Source: Phaeodactylibacter sp.
Lineage (GTDB): Bacteria; Bacteroidota; Bacteroidia; Chitinophagales; Saprospiraceae
Assembly: GCF_022763345.1 (NCBI RefSeq)
Contig: NZ_JALEGS010000079.1
Span: 1-46,647 of the forward strand
Direction of reading: 5' to 3'
DNA length: 46,647 bases
Shown here: positions 23,172 through 30,857 of the stretch, piece after piece
Numbering within the stretch: position 1 is the stretch's first letter
Layout of the letters: every line of letters starts with the position of its first letter
Position numbers and translations under genes: made by a program
Notes under the pieces: generated by a model
Told to the model about the DNA's origin: nothing
Database searches by the model: none
What the model saw: only the letters and a program-made list of their open reading frames with translations

Positions 23172-26153
23172 TTAAAACGGGCAAGCCTTTTCAATATACC
23201 TCGGTGGGCAATGGTCGCAAAACTGGACTGCTACCCGGACTTTTGTGCCTGCCTCGCTTTTTATCGGGGCAAAGTCCCAGGTTCCCCAGGTGGTGCCTTC
23301 GTCTTTGCTCACTTCCCATGTGGTGGAGCAAATAGAACTGGAATAGCTGCCTGCAATTTCAGGAAGGTAAACGCAAGGCGCAACCTCATCAAATGCGACA
23401 TCTATAGTATTGTAGCAGTTGCCCCCAGTGCCGTTTTCGGCTTTTACTGATTCATATACTTCTACATCAGGGCAGGAATTTGCAAAGGTCACTTTCCTAT
23501 AAAATACGACTGTGCCAAATTCGCTAATTTCTTCGCCTGGGGTGTACGCTGTTGGTGCCTCTCCGTCTACTGAAACAGTCCAGGCATCTGTATCAACCGG
23601 GCTATTAAAGCTATCTATAGCGGTTGCGCTTGCTGTATTCGCCCTTTCGTTGTGTACTATGTCAATAATAAAACTGTTTGCGCAATAGTCCCTGAAATTC
23701 ACTGTTCTTACCGTTTCAACCGGCCCGCAGCTTTGCAGGTCTGTGGAGCGCCGAAAAACTACCTGGGATTGTGCTACTATAGAATCCTGTGCCTGGTAGC
23801 CCTGCCATGTTTGCCCCTGGTCCGTGCTGTACTCTAAATCGTCTGCAATGATAGGGGCGTTCACAAATTCGTTGTTTACGTCTGCTGTGATTGTATCGCC
23901 TGGTACATCTACGTTCACCGAAATACCGGGGGCATCGCTACATTTTACAATCGTGGGAATTATCGAAACGTCCGCACATTCAGGCGCAAAGCGATCAGGG
24001 CGAAAAATAGCAATACAAGGCTCTGAGCTGCAAGCCTGCCGTCCTGATACCTCCAACAGCCGGGCAAAGAACGTGCGCCCGTTATAGTATATTCTTGCCC
24101 ACTTCCTAAAGTCCAGGGCTTTGTAAGCTAAGGCAGGTAGAACGACCTGGAAAGAGCTACGAACGCTCTCTAAACGTGCGCTTAGTTCTTCTTTCCAGCC
24201 TATATTATAAAAATCATTAGCATGGTCCCCGTAAACCGGCCCGCCTTCTTTAGGCTGAGGTAAAAGCCCTATTTGAATATCGGTATCTCCCGGCAATTGC
24301 TGGTAAGCAAACGGCAGGCGGTTTTCTGTTGTCCCTTCAAAAATCCAGCGGCGCAAGGGCGAGAATGGAACGTCTGTTTTCCTGGTTGAGACGTAACCCG
24401 CAAACTCAACCAGCCGGGCCCCTAAATCAAAGCTCAATTCCCCTTCCTCGTTATCTAGCAGATGAGGTATAGAGACGTTATAAAATGCCGTCTCCGGCGG
24501 TATTGCTCCAAATTTTTGAATCTCTGAATTGATAGTCGGCTCAAACAGGGGGTTCTTTATCTCGTTTACGTCCTCGTTTTTAGTTACTGGCCCAAAGTCG
24601 ACAAGGCGACTATACAAGGGGCTTTCGTCCTCTAACCCTTGCGCTTTTATTTCCGCGTCGTTCGCGTCCTGGAACCTTAGTAGCGCATAGCGTTGAATAC
24701 CTAGTCTTTCGATTGTGATAGCCTCGGAGCTTTGCACAATTAGCGGGGTCCAGTCCTCAATATCATTAGTGTAAAAGCCCTCTATTGTTTCATCGTAGTA
24801 TTCCCTTTCGTAGGGCGTATAAAGCCAAACGGTGCGGCTCTCCCAGTCTGTCCTGATCTTGCCATTTACAAGGCTTGCAACGCCCTTAAAAAAGTCAAGT
24901 AAGGTTAAGTCATTGCGCACGGCGATGTTAAGCGGTATAGTGTCGCCTGATTGATAAATGACCTTCCGGGGTTCGTTATAAAACGTCCCCTCGATGTATC
25001 TAGGGAATAGCTGAAAGCTTAGAGCAACGTAAACCGTTGCCCCTTCCGGGACATATACGTTTTTAGCGCGTACACTTATATTTGCCTGGGGAAAATTCAA
25101 AGATGCTGAGGTGCCGGAATTGGGGGAAATATTACCCTCTTTTGCCTCTACTTCCTCAATTGTGCCATCGGGGTTTTCCCTCATCACTCTAACAACGAAT
25201 TGTCGATCATAGGCAGTCGCCTCAAACTGACAATAGATATTCGCTACAAAGTCAGCTATGACCATGCCGCCGCTGAATTTGCCTGTATCTGGGTTGTAGT
25301 AGCCGTTCGGGTTTAGCTCTACTTCATCAAATACAAGTACAGGTATTGTATTGCCTTCCTCAACCGATGGAGTGATAGTTGCTACTCCATCAATCTTGAC
25401 TTTAGCTAAGAACTTCTTTTCAGGCAGATACTGTTCATCGGCCCCGTAATCCTTTCCCGCCAAATAGCACCCCAGCTTTCGCCCTTTTGTGCTTTCAAGC
25501 CAGGGGGACCTGAACGACCAACCGCCGCCGGTCGCACAAAAGCCTTTTTGCAGTAACCCCAACAGGTGAAACCAGGGGCGAAAATCTGCTACTTTCATTT
25601 CGTTTTGCGCTGTCCAAACGCCATAAAAGCAAAGCGGAAAATATACTGGGGTGCCTCCATCGCTGTAGCTTGAATTGTTCTGCCAATTGTCCCTTAGGTT
25701 CGCCTCGTTTAGCTCAAATTCTCCTAAATCAGCATCTCTTAAATACAAGTCCCTGGAAGCGGTTAACCAATGCCCCGCGCCCCGGCTAAACTCCGCCTCC
25801 AAAGTCTTGTCCTCATCGTTCGAGCCGATAAAAGTTAGTTCCGAAATGCGATGTATTACAGGCCCTTCCTGAATTAGGACAGGTAGGGGGCTATAGTCAT
25901 TTTCTGTCCTGTTGTGATTTCTCACAAAGTCGCTAACAAACTTGTTTTTTGGCGTATAGGGCAGGCTTACAGATAATACCCCCTCATCGCTTATCTCGTT
26001 CAGCTCCGTAAGCTCTGCAAGCGCCTTAGAAAACTCCAGGGCAAAATCTGTACTTACATCTAAATACAGCTTTCCATTTGTAAGGAAGTGATTAGGAACA
26101 GCAGGATAGTCTTTGAGTATCTGGATTCTCAAACAAGGTCCGCAACAACTCAT
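23172..26153 (-). CDS. Large phage tail-hub-like structural protein
   Basis: 993 residues, no signal peptide or membrane segment. The N-terminus is cysteine-rich (MSCCGPCLRIQ). At about 60-90 is LSVSLPYTPKNKFVSDFVRN, which resembles the opening of tail hub or tail-tip proteins in Bacteroidota prophages; another such stretch is LLDFFKGVASLVNGKIRTDW...VWLYTPYEREYYD (about 430-475). The last 300 residues look like four or more short Ig-like or beta-sandwich repeats with spaced cysteines (CSDAPGISVNVDVPGD, YSTDQGQTWQGY, WEVSKDEGTTWGTW). This suggests a virion or receptor-binding component. The start overlaps the nuclease gene by 62 bp. Assignment is by pattern memory only; no other tail gene accompanies it. 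Confidence 0.6.
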   Translation of the reverse strand: MSCCGPCLRIQILKDYPAVPNHFLTNGKLYLDVSTDFALEFSKALAELTELNEISDEGVLSVSLPYTPKNKFVSDFVRNHNRTENDYSPLPVLIQEGPVIHRISELTFIGSNDEDKTLEAEFSRGAGHWLTASRDLYLRDADLGEFELNEANLRDNWQNNSSYSDGGTPVYFPLCFYGVWTAQNEMKVADFRPWFHLLGLLQKGFCATGGGWSFRSPWLESTKGRKLGCYLAGKDYGADEQYLPEKKFLAKVKIDGVATITPSVEEGNTIPVLVFDEVELNPNGYYNPDTGKFSGGMVIADFVANIYCQFEATAYDRQFVVRVMRENPDGTIEEVEAKEGNISPNSGTSASLNFPQANISVRAKNVYVPEGATVYVALSFQLFPRYIEGTFYNEPRKVIYQSGDTIPLNIAVRNDLTLLDFFKGVASLVNGKIRTDWESRTVWLYTPYEREYYDETIEGFYTNDIEDWTPLIVQSSEAITIERLGIQRYALLRFQDANDAEIKAQGLEDESPLYSRLVDFGPVTKNEDVNEIKNPLFEPTINSEIQKFGAIPPETAFYNVSIPHLLDNEEGELSFDLGARLVEFAGYVSTRKTDVPFSPLRRWIFEGTTENRLPFAYQQLPGDTDIQIGLLPQPKEGGPVYGDHANDFYNIGWKEELSARLESVRSSFQVVLPALAYKALDFRKWARIYYNGRTFFARLLEVSGRQACSSEPCIAIFRPDRFAPECADVSIIPTIVKCSDAPGISVNVDVPGDTITADVNNEFVNAPIIADDLEYSTDQGQTWQGYQAQDSIVAQSQVVFRRSTDLQSCGPVETVRTVNFRDYCANSFIIDIVHNERANTASATAIDSFNSPVDTDAWTVSVDGEAPTAYTPGEEISEFGTVVFYRKVTFANSCPDVEVYESVKAENGTGGNCYNTIDVAFDEVAPCVYLPEIAGSYSSSICSTTWEVSKDEGTTWGTWDFAPIKSEAGTKVRVAVQFCDHCPPRYIEKACPF

Positions 26154-26658
26154 TTTCTTTTGATTTTTTTCGTGGTAAAACTGGTTTCACAGGATTGAAA
26201 AAGCTATCGGCTTCCGCGTAAAAGTCAGGTAGTTTGTATTTACTCAGCCGCTTTTGCTCTTTTTCAGTCAGGGGCCTTACTACTGTCATGTCGGACAATC
26301 GGAAATAGACTTTATCTTTTACCCTTAGCCGTTGTTTCAGCTCATCTAAGTACTGCCCGTATATCATGCCCTCGTACTGATCTATGAAAATTAGTAGTAC
26401 ACGCCCGTTAAACCGCAGATACTTGCGAAAGTCAGCGTAATCTATACCGTTATCTTGACAGCAAGCCCGCCGGGGGTAGGTTTTCGCGTCTACTCCTATT
26501 CTCTCGCCTCGATGCGTTATTACTCGAAAATCAATGCCGTGCGCCCTGTTGGGTGCCTCTTTGTACTGCCATCCCCACTTGTCAAATAGCTTTTTTACAA
26601 TTAGCTCGCCTATACGACCTTTTTTAGTCGTTCGGAGCTTCTTAAAATGCGTGTTCAC
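26092..26658 (-). CDS. PD-(D/E)XK-like nuclease
   Basis: 188 residues. The arrangement KKGRIGELIVKKLFDKWGW (E18), HGIDFRVIT (D43) and RIGVDAKTYPRRACC (D57-A-K59) matches the E...D...(D/E)XK catalytic core of restriction-endonuclease-fold proteins, including Holliday-junction resolvases and mobile-element nucleases. The C-terminal half is basic and helical. Its 3' end overlaps the start of the 993-residue gene by 62 bp in another frame, which indicates tight coupling. A role in processing replication intermediates or in defence is possible. Confidence 0.65.
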   Translation of the reverse strand: MNTHFKKLRTTKKGRIGELIVKKLFDKWGWQYKEAPNRAHGIDFRVITHRGERIGVDAKTYPRRACCQDNGIDYADFRKYLRFNGRVLLIFIDQYEGMIYGQYLDELKQRLRVKDKVYFRLSDMTVVRPLTEKEQKRLSKYKLPDFYAEADSFFNPVKPVLPRKKSKENELLRTLFENPDTQRLSCCS

Positions 26659-26739
26659 TTGTGTTCATTTGGATTAAAAAAATAGTCTCTCAAACCATTT
26701 TTTTTGTTCCCTTTCGCTGGTAATTTTTAGGCGGCAGTT

Positions 26740-26758
26740 TGTAATCAAATTTGGTTAC
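26740..26758. promoter_or_regulatory. Imperfect palindrome, possible operator
   Basis: GTAATCAAATTTGGTTAC is an 18-base near-perfect inverted repeat (one mismatched pair) between the replication gene and the nuclease gene, about 80 bp before the nuclease start. It could bind a dimeric repressor such as the element HTH protein. Only its symmetry supports this. Confidence 0.35.
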
Positions 26759-26760
26759 AA

Positions 26761-26787
26761 AAACCCTTCATCATATGAAGGGTTTTT
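26761..26787 (-). terminator. Bidirectional terminator at the end of the replication gene
   Basis: AAACCCTTCAT (26761-26771) pairs with ATGAAGGGTTT (26775-26785) around a 3-base loop, with T-runs on both strands. It overlaps the stop codon of the replication gene and separates it from the nuclease gene. Confidence 0.75.
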
Positions 26788-27952
26788 AGGCTCTTTTCTC
26801 ATGGTCAAAAAAGAGGTCTAAAACAGGGCAATATTCGCCGCTATTTTCGCCCTCGATTAATTCGTACAAATCGTGTAGTTTTTTCTTATACCTGGTCCTG
26901 TAATTTCGTGATACCTGATCTTCACCCTGATACATTTCCAGGACCGCAAATTGCACCGCCTCATCAATTGTTTTACCGTCTTGAATGAAGTTTTGCAGGA
27001 ACGCGAACAACATCTTATCTACTCCCTTTAAATTTCTAACCTGATCTGTCATAGCTTTGCGCTTTGCTGCTACGTTCTTAGAATCTATATAAACAGCCTT
27101 TGCAGTTTCTAGGGCTTTTTGCTGCTGTTCAGCAGTTAGACAGACAACATTTGAAAGGCTAGGGTTAAAGTCATCCCCATACAAATATTTGAAATGCTTC
27201 CTGTTTTTGATTGTAGTTTCAATTCGCGCTATATACTCATAGATTAACTCTGCAAGGTGCTTAGATGCAAACAAGTTGCTTTCTTGCATCAACTCAATGC
27301 CTTTATGGTATATCTTCAAAAATGGAGCACTTTTAAAGCTTGTAGTCGAACGTTCTGAAAATTGAATACCTAAGTTGTCAGCCTTTCGGAAAGTCTTAAC
27401 AAGATGTTTCCTTTTGCCAAATACAGACTTTTTCAGGTCGCTTATTTGCGCTTTTAAGGCTTTAGGGGATAGAATCTCATCCCGCTTAATATCTACGTCT
27501 GTACAGGAAGATTTATCGAATAGACTAAGTGCATCAACGTCAATAAGACCGTGCCGTTGTATCTCGCTATACAGACTGTGTACTGATTTTGAATTAATGC
27601 CCTGTAGGTATCTTTCCCCCAGCATCTTGGAATGAATACCAATAGAAATGAATCTTTCCGGCCGTCTGCCGCCTACGTTCATAGCTTCGTACTTATAAGA
27701 AACCTCGACGCCTGTATGAGGGTAGGTATAGCTTGTTTGATTTACGCCAGACGTGCCAATAATGCGCCCGGTAGCGCTGTTTACTTTAATGATCTGACTG
27801 TTTGCAAGCTCCATACACTTGATTTTTACGCATTCAGCAGGTATCCGCACCTTTAGCGAATCTACAGCAGTTGTAAGCTCTACGTCCTTACGTTTGTAGA
27901 ACTCCGTAGAATCGCTGCAATTCTCGCTTAATATGCTTATATTTGTATTCAC
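26786..27952 (-). CDS. Phage/plasmid replication initiator, II/X-like
   Basis: 388 residues. Motifs recall the filamentous-phage gene II/X replication family: an early beta strand VDSLKVRIPAECVKI, FISIGIHSKMLGERYL, LKIYHKGIELMQESNLF, and the conserved YEYIARIETTIKNRKHFKYL. Such proteins nick the double-stranded origin and start rolling-circle replication. I could not identify the HUH histidine pair or the nicking tyrosine with certainty. The next upstream region (27,960-28,170) is full of inverted repeats and is a candidate origin. The gene is bounded downstream by a bidirectional terminator. An unrelated plasmid Rep is the main alternative. Confidence 0.6.
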   Translation of the reverse strand: MNTNISILSENCSDSTEFYKRKDVELTTAVDSLKVRIPAECVKIKCMELANSQIIKVNSATGRIIGTSGVNQTSYTYPHTGVEVSYKYEAMNVGGRRPERFISIGIHSKMLGERYLQGINSKSVHSLYSEIQRHGLIDVDALSLFDKSSCTDVDIKRDEILSPKALKAQISDLKKSVFGKRKHLVKTFRKADNLGIQFSERSTTSFKSAPFLKIYHKGIELMQESNLFASKHLAELIYEYIARIETTIKNRKHFKYLYGDDFNPSLSNVVCLTAEQQQKALETAKAVYIDSKNVAAKRKAMTDQVRNLKGVDKMLFAFLQNFIQDGKTIDEAVQFAVLEMYQGEDQVSRNYRTRYKKKLHDLYELIEGENSGEYCPVLDLFFDHEKRA

Positions 27953-27963
27953 TCAATTCATTG

Positions 27964-28000
27964 AAAGCCCAACTGGATTATGCCTCAGTAGGGCTTTTTT
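27964..28000 (+). terminator. Antisense-oriented terminator in the leader of the replication gene
   Basis: AAAGCCC-A-ACTG (27964-27975) pairs with CAGT-A-GGGCTTT (27986-27997), followed by a run of T to 28000. The T-tract is on the + strand, opposite to the replication gene that starts at 27952. It could end a short antisense RNA overlapping the 5' end of that gene, a usual copy-number control. The antisense promoter was not identified. Confidence 0.5.
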
Positions 28001-28012
28001 CTTGTATGTCGT

Positions 28013-28138
28013 AAGGGGTTTTTAAGCTAACCTGCCGGGTATATATACTAAACCAGGTAAAAACAGGGGGTTATTTGTCCACCGGTGAACCCCCTAGCAC
28101 CGCGCCCGTTTAGGATAGTCCGACTACCAAAACCCCTT
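28013..28138. other. Candidate replication origin with nested inverted repeats
   Basis: An outer inverted repeat AAGGGGTTTT (28013-28022)/AAAACCCCTT (28129-28138) encloses an AT-rich stretch (GGGTATATATACTAAACC) and an inner hairpin GGGGGTT (28066-28072)/AACCCCC (28088-28094), whose loop holds the palindrome CACCGGTG. It lies directly upstream of the replication initiator gene. Structured hairpins next to Rep genes are usual for rolling-circle origins. The nick site is not known. Confidence 0.45.
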
Positions 28139-28171
28139 AGAATCGGCAGGCGGAATAGCCTATTTGTATAG

Positions 28172-28507
28172 TTAATATCCCTTTAAATACTTCTCTGCTT
28201 TCTCAGCAAAATGCAGGATATCAGTCTTTCGATATGCTTTCTTCCTACCGTTTTCCGAGATACTTTTTGCTTCGATTATACCCCTCTCAACCCACTTCGC
28301 AAGCGTTCGGGCATCCTTAAAAGGCAATAACTCAAAGGCTTGTGCTGAGGTGACCCACTCGCCGAGGTGCGGGTACTCATCTAATGCCTTTACTCGTTTT
28401 TCTAAATCCTTTAGCAATTTTTCTTGCCTTGTAAGCATATCAAAAAAGCGATCTAGGGATTCGGAACTAACCTGATAAATTTGCATACCTCTACTATTAA
28501 TCATCAT
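28172..28507 (-). CDS. Helix-turn-helix DNA-binding protein, excisionase-like
   Basis: 111 residues. The C-terminal half has the winged-helix pattern WVTSAQAFELLPFKDARTLA then KWVERGIIEAKSI and KKAYRKTDILHFAEKAEKYL, as in MerR-type excisionase-family proteins of Bacteroidota mobile elements. The N-terminal part is a short coiled coil (FFDMLTRQEKLLKDLEKRVK). It may act as excisionase or as regulator of the replication gene. Located between the candidate origin and an AT-rich promoter region. Confidence 0.75.
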   Translation of the reverse strand: MMINSRGMQIYQVSSESLDRFFDMLTRQEKLLKDLEKRVKALDEYPHLGEWVTSAQAFELLPFKDARTLAKWVERGIIEAKSISENGRKKAYRKTDILHFAEKAEKYLKGY

Positions 28508-28701
28508 TACGATTGATTTTTCTGGTTAAACTATCAATGTTCTTTATTGCTTACATCACAATACTAAAACTGCAAAAAATTAAAAGCAAATTTTTCCTGC
28601 CTTAAAATCAATTTTCCTTAAAAAAGACAGGTTATTTGTAATGATTACAATTTTTATGCTTCTATTTTAGCTATTTCAGTAACTTTTATATTTCTAACAA
28701 T
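28508..28701. promoter_or_regulatory. AT-rich regulatory region with short palindromes
   Basis: This 194-base non-coding stretch is strongly AT-rich and includes the perfect palindrome TTGTAATGATTACAA (about 28636-28650, centre base unpaired) and a spaced CCTGCC/GACAGG pair. It precedes the HTH gene on the - strand and follows the small helical gene. Likely a promoter and operator region; no exact promoter boxes are claimed. Confidence 0.4.
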
Positions 28702-28995
28702 TCATTCACGCTTTGGCGCTTTTCGCTTGGCTGCATTGTTCTTCTCTAATGCTTCCTGTGAACCTTGCCAAATTGCGTTGATTAAAAAGTCTAGCTGCTC
28801 CTTTTCTTCGTCTGTAAGCTCTTTGTCTTTCAAGCGAAGAACTAAACCTTTAAGCTCGATATTCAGACGCTTGTTAAGTGCTATCCCTTTATCTAGGTCT
28901 GCAAGTAGCCCCCTTTGCCGCTGCTCTGTTTTTAGTAGGTAATAGCGTAAATTTGCAACCGCTTCTGGGGCTGTGATCTGTTCAATTCGTTTCAT
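28702..28995 (-). CDS. Small coiled-coil protein, unknown
   Basis: 97 residues, almost entirely charged and helical (LLKTEQRQRGLLADLDKGIAL, LKGLVLRLKDKELTDEEKEQLDFL), with a basic C-terminus (KRKAPKRE). It lies 25 bp downstream of another small helical gene, in a three-gene block headed by the membrane protein at 29311-30765. It may be an assembly or DNA-associated accessory factor. No family recognised. Confidence 0.6.
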   Translation of the reverse strand: MKRIEQITAPEAVANLRYYLLKTEQRQRGLLADLDKGIALNKRLNIELKGLVLRLKDKELTDEEKEQLDFLINAIWQGSQEALEKNNAAKRKAPKRE

Positions 28996-29020
28996 CGTTG
29001 TTGTCTTTTATTAGTTAAAA

Positions 29021-29308
29021 CTATTCCTTACCTGCTTCGCATTTGGGTTTCTGCTGATAACTTTTGCTGACTAAAACAAAATAGTCCTTATGGCCTGCCT
29101 CTACACTATCTAGCATTCGCTGTAGTGCTAAGAATGCTCCATAAGCGCGGTTCCATTCCTGCTCTGTTCCGTTTTTTCTCGCTCTTTCTTCCGCTGCCTT
29201 AGCTGCTTCAAACTCTGCTTTCACTGCAAGTTTGAGCGCTTCGTTTAGTAACTGCTTATCACGTGTGAATTCTGCTGCTACATCATTATCAGAGACGTTC
29301 TTTTCCAT
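29021..29308 (-). CDS. Small alanine/glutamate-rich helical protein, unknown
   Basis: 95 residues, helical with a long Ala/Glu-rich helix (EALKLAVKAEFEAAKAAEER). It starts 2 bp after the stop of the membrane protein gene, strongly suggesting translational coupling and a shared function. No signal peptide or membrane segment. No family recognised. Confidence 0.65.
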   Translation of the reverse strand: MEKNVSDNDVAAEFTRDKQLLNEALKLAVKAEFEAAKAAEERARKNGTEQEWNRAYGAFLALQRMLDSVEAGHKDYFVLVSKSYQQKPKCEAGKE

Positions 29309-29310
29309 AG

Positions 29311-30765
29311 TTATTTGCCTTTTTTATAAATTGGTGAATAAGGTTTGCCGCCATGTTGACGTGCGTGAAATTCAGTCTTGCAATCCGTGCAGCAGAACCG
29401 CTGCCAGTTTACTTTTTTGGTGTATTCTTTACCGCAATTATCACAATTCCCGACCATTGCGTTAACGGTTGCGTTATGCTCATCGCTTTTCCCTTCGCTC
29501 TCTAAGCCCTCGTTTTGCTTGCGTTGACGTACGTCAGGACCTTGGGTAAAAAAGCCTATCGGACGCCGTTTTGCTGCTATGCGAATTGTACGTTCTTCGC
29601 CCTCGCTTTCATCGTCTAGTTTCAAGCTCACGCGTACGTTAGCCAGTTCGGTAGGGTCGTATAATTCCCGCTTTGACGTTGGCAGGGGTGCAGCTGGGGT
29701 ATTTTCGTCAAATGCTGCAATCTTCGCCCTAACAGTGGTCTGTAAGCGTTCGCGGATTGCCTGCCATGCCTCAATATAGGCTGGGGGGTTAATATCGTGT
29801 TGTGATAGTTCTACTGTCTCATCAATGCCGCTGCCTTTTAGGTGGATACGATCAAGGATAACAGATGCCAGGAAGATAAACAGCGCTATTATGGTGAAGT
29901 ATGCCAATCCGCCGCCGTAGCTGTTCACTGTTCCGGCCCGGTCTGTCTGTGCTGTTTTGTACTCGCTTTCAATTGCTGCTAGTGCTTCGCCCTTTACGCT
30001 ATCTGCCTTTGCAATCCCTGCCTTATATTCTGCTTTAAGTGCTGCGAGTGCTGCCGCTTGTTCGCTAGTTAGTTCTGCAAGCGCCGCCGCCTGATCTGCT
30101 TTCAGGTCCGCTATCTTTTGTCGGGCCTGATCTTTAGCAGTAGCGTAAGAATTACCCGTCCGTTGCTCTTTGTTGTAAATATTCGATAACTCGCGCTTTG
30201 CGCTTGCGATCTTCCCGGCATAGGCTGCTGTAGTGGCCTGTATTCGCTTTTCGTACTGTCCTGCTATAGTTGTGCTATCTGCCCGGTATGCTTCTTCTAG
30301 CTTCGCTTTTTCGGCGTTGTATTCGATCTGTTGCGCCTGGACTGCCAGGCTGTCCAACTGAGGCGTAATAGTTACCGCATCGACTACGATTTTACTATTC
30401 TTATAGCTCAGTACCCCTGATGTAGTTAGCAGAACAGCAGCTAAGACAAATACGAAAATAGTTACTGCTCTGTGTAGACCTTGCCACCTGCGATATAAAA
30501 CAGCGTCAACCGCCTGGGGAGCCGTGACTCTCAAACTGATCTCTAATATAGCAGTGCCAATAACAGCAATTGCGGCAGATGGATAAACCGCATACTGACC
30601 AAAAATAGGTGTGAGAATTGATAGAGACGCTGCGAAGATGCCGCCTACCTCAGTAAAAGCGCTTACAACTTGCGCAAAATAGCCGGATGCCTTGACCGAC
30701 TTAGCTAATTTGGCGTACACGCTGAAAAATGCGTGATCTTTCGGAGTAGACCGAAGATGTTTCAT
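29311..30765 (-). CDS. Membrane protein with long coiled coil and C-terminal zinc-finger-like domain
   Basis: 484 residues. Two hydrophobic helices near residues 40-75 (IFAASLSILTPIFGQYAVY, SAAIAVIGTAILEISLRV), a third near 95-115 (AVTIFVFVLAAVLLTTSGVL), then a coiled coil of about 150 residues rich in Ala/Glu/Lys (KLEEAYRADSTTIAGQYEKR...ALAELTSEQAAALAALKAEY). A fourth helix near 285-305 (LAYFTIIALFIFLASVIL) follows. The cytoplasmic tail ends with NCDNCGKEYTKKVNWQRFCC-type CxxC...CCxxC cysteines, a likely zinc ribbon. The topology places the coiled coil outside the cytoplasm. Transport of element DNA, entry exclusion or envelope anchoring are all possible. No known family. Confidence 0.75.
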   Translation of the reverse strand: MKHLRSTPKDHAFFSVYAKLAKSVKASGYFAQVVSAFTEVGGIFAASLSILTPIFGQYAVYPSAAIAVIGTAILEISLRVTAPQAVDAVLYRRWQGLHRAVTIFVFVLAAVLLTTSGVLSYKNSKIVVDAVTITPQLDSLAVQAQQIEYNAEKAKLEEAYRADSTTIAGQYEKRIQATTAAYAGKIASAKRELSNIYNKEQRTGNSYATAKDQARQKIADLKADQAAALAELTSEQAAALAALKAEYKAGIAKADSVKGEALAAIESEYKTAQTDRAGTVNSYGGGLAYFTIIALFIFLASVILDRIHLKGSGIDETVELSQHDINPPAYIEAWQAIRERLQTTVRAKIAAFDENTPAAPLPTSKRELYDPTELANVRVSLKLDDESEGEERTIRIAAKRRPIGFFTQGPDVRQRKQNEGLESEGKSDEHNATVNAMVGNCDNCGKEYTKKVNWQRFCCTDCKTEFHARQHGGKPYSPIYKKGK

Positions 30766-30795
30766 AACTTTGAACGTTTGTTATTATTACAAATA

Positions 30796-30847
30796 CCCGC
30801 CTGCCGGTCGATCTCGCCAAAGAACTGTTCCGGCAGTGCGGGTTTTT
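30796..30847 (+). terminator. Strong hairpin between integrase and membrane-protein genes
   Basis: CCCGC-CTGCCGG (30796-30807) pairs with CCGGCAG-T-GCGGG (30830-30842), followed by TTTTT. On the - strand the hairpin is followed by GGGTATTTG, a weaker T-run. It separates the integrase gene from the following leftward gene and may insulate them. Confidence 0.7.
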
Positions 30848-30857
30848 ACTTCCATGC

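Noticed and set aside
28702..30765. Zot-like morphogenesis ATPase of a filamentous phage
   Set aside because: Expected because of the II/X-like initiator, but no Walker A or B motif is present; the protein is membrane/coiled-coil/zinc-ribbon.
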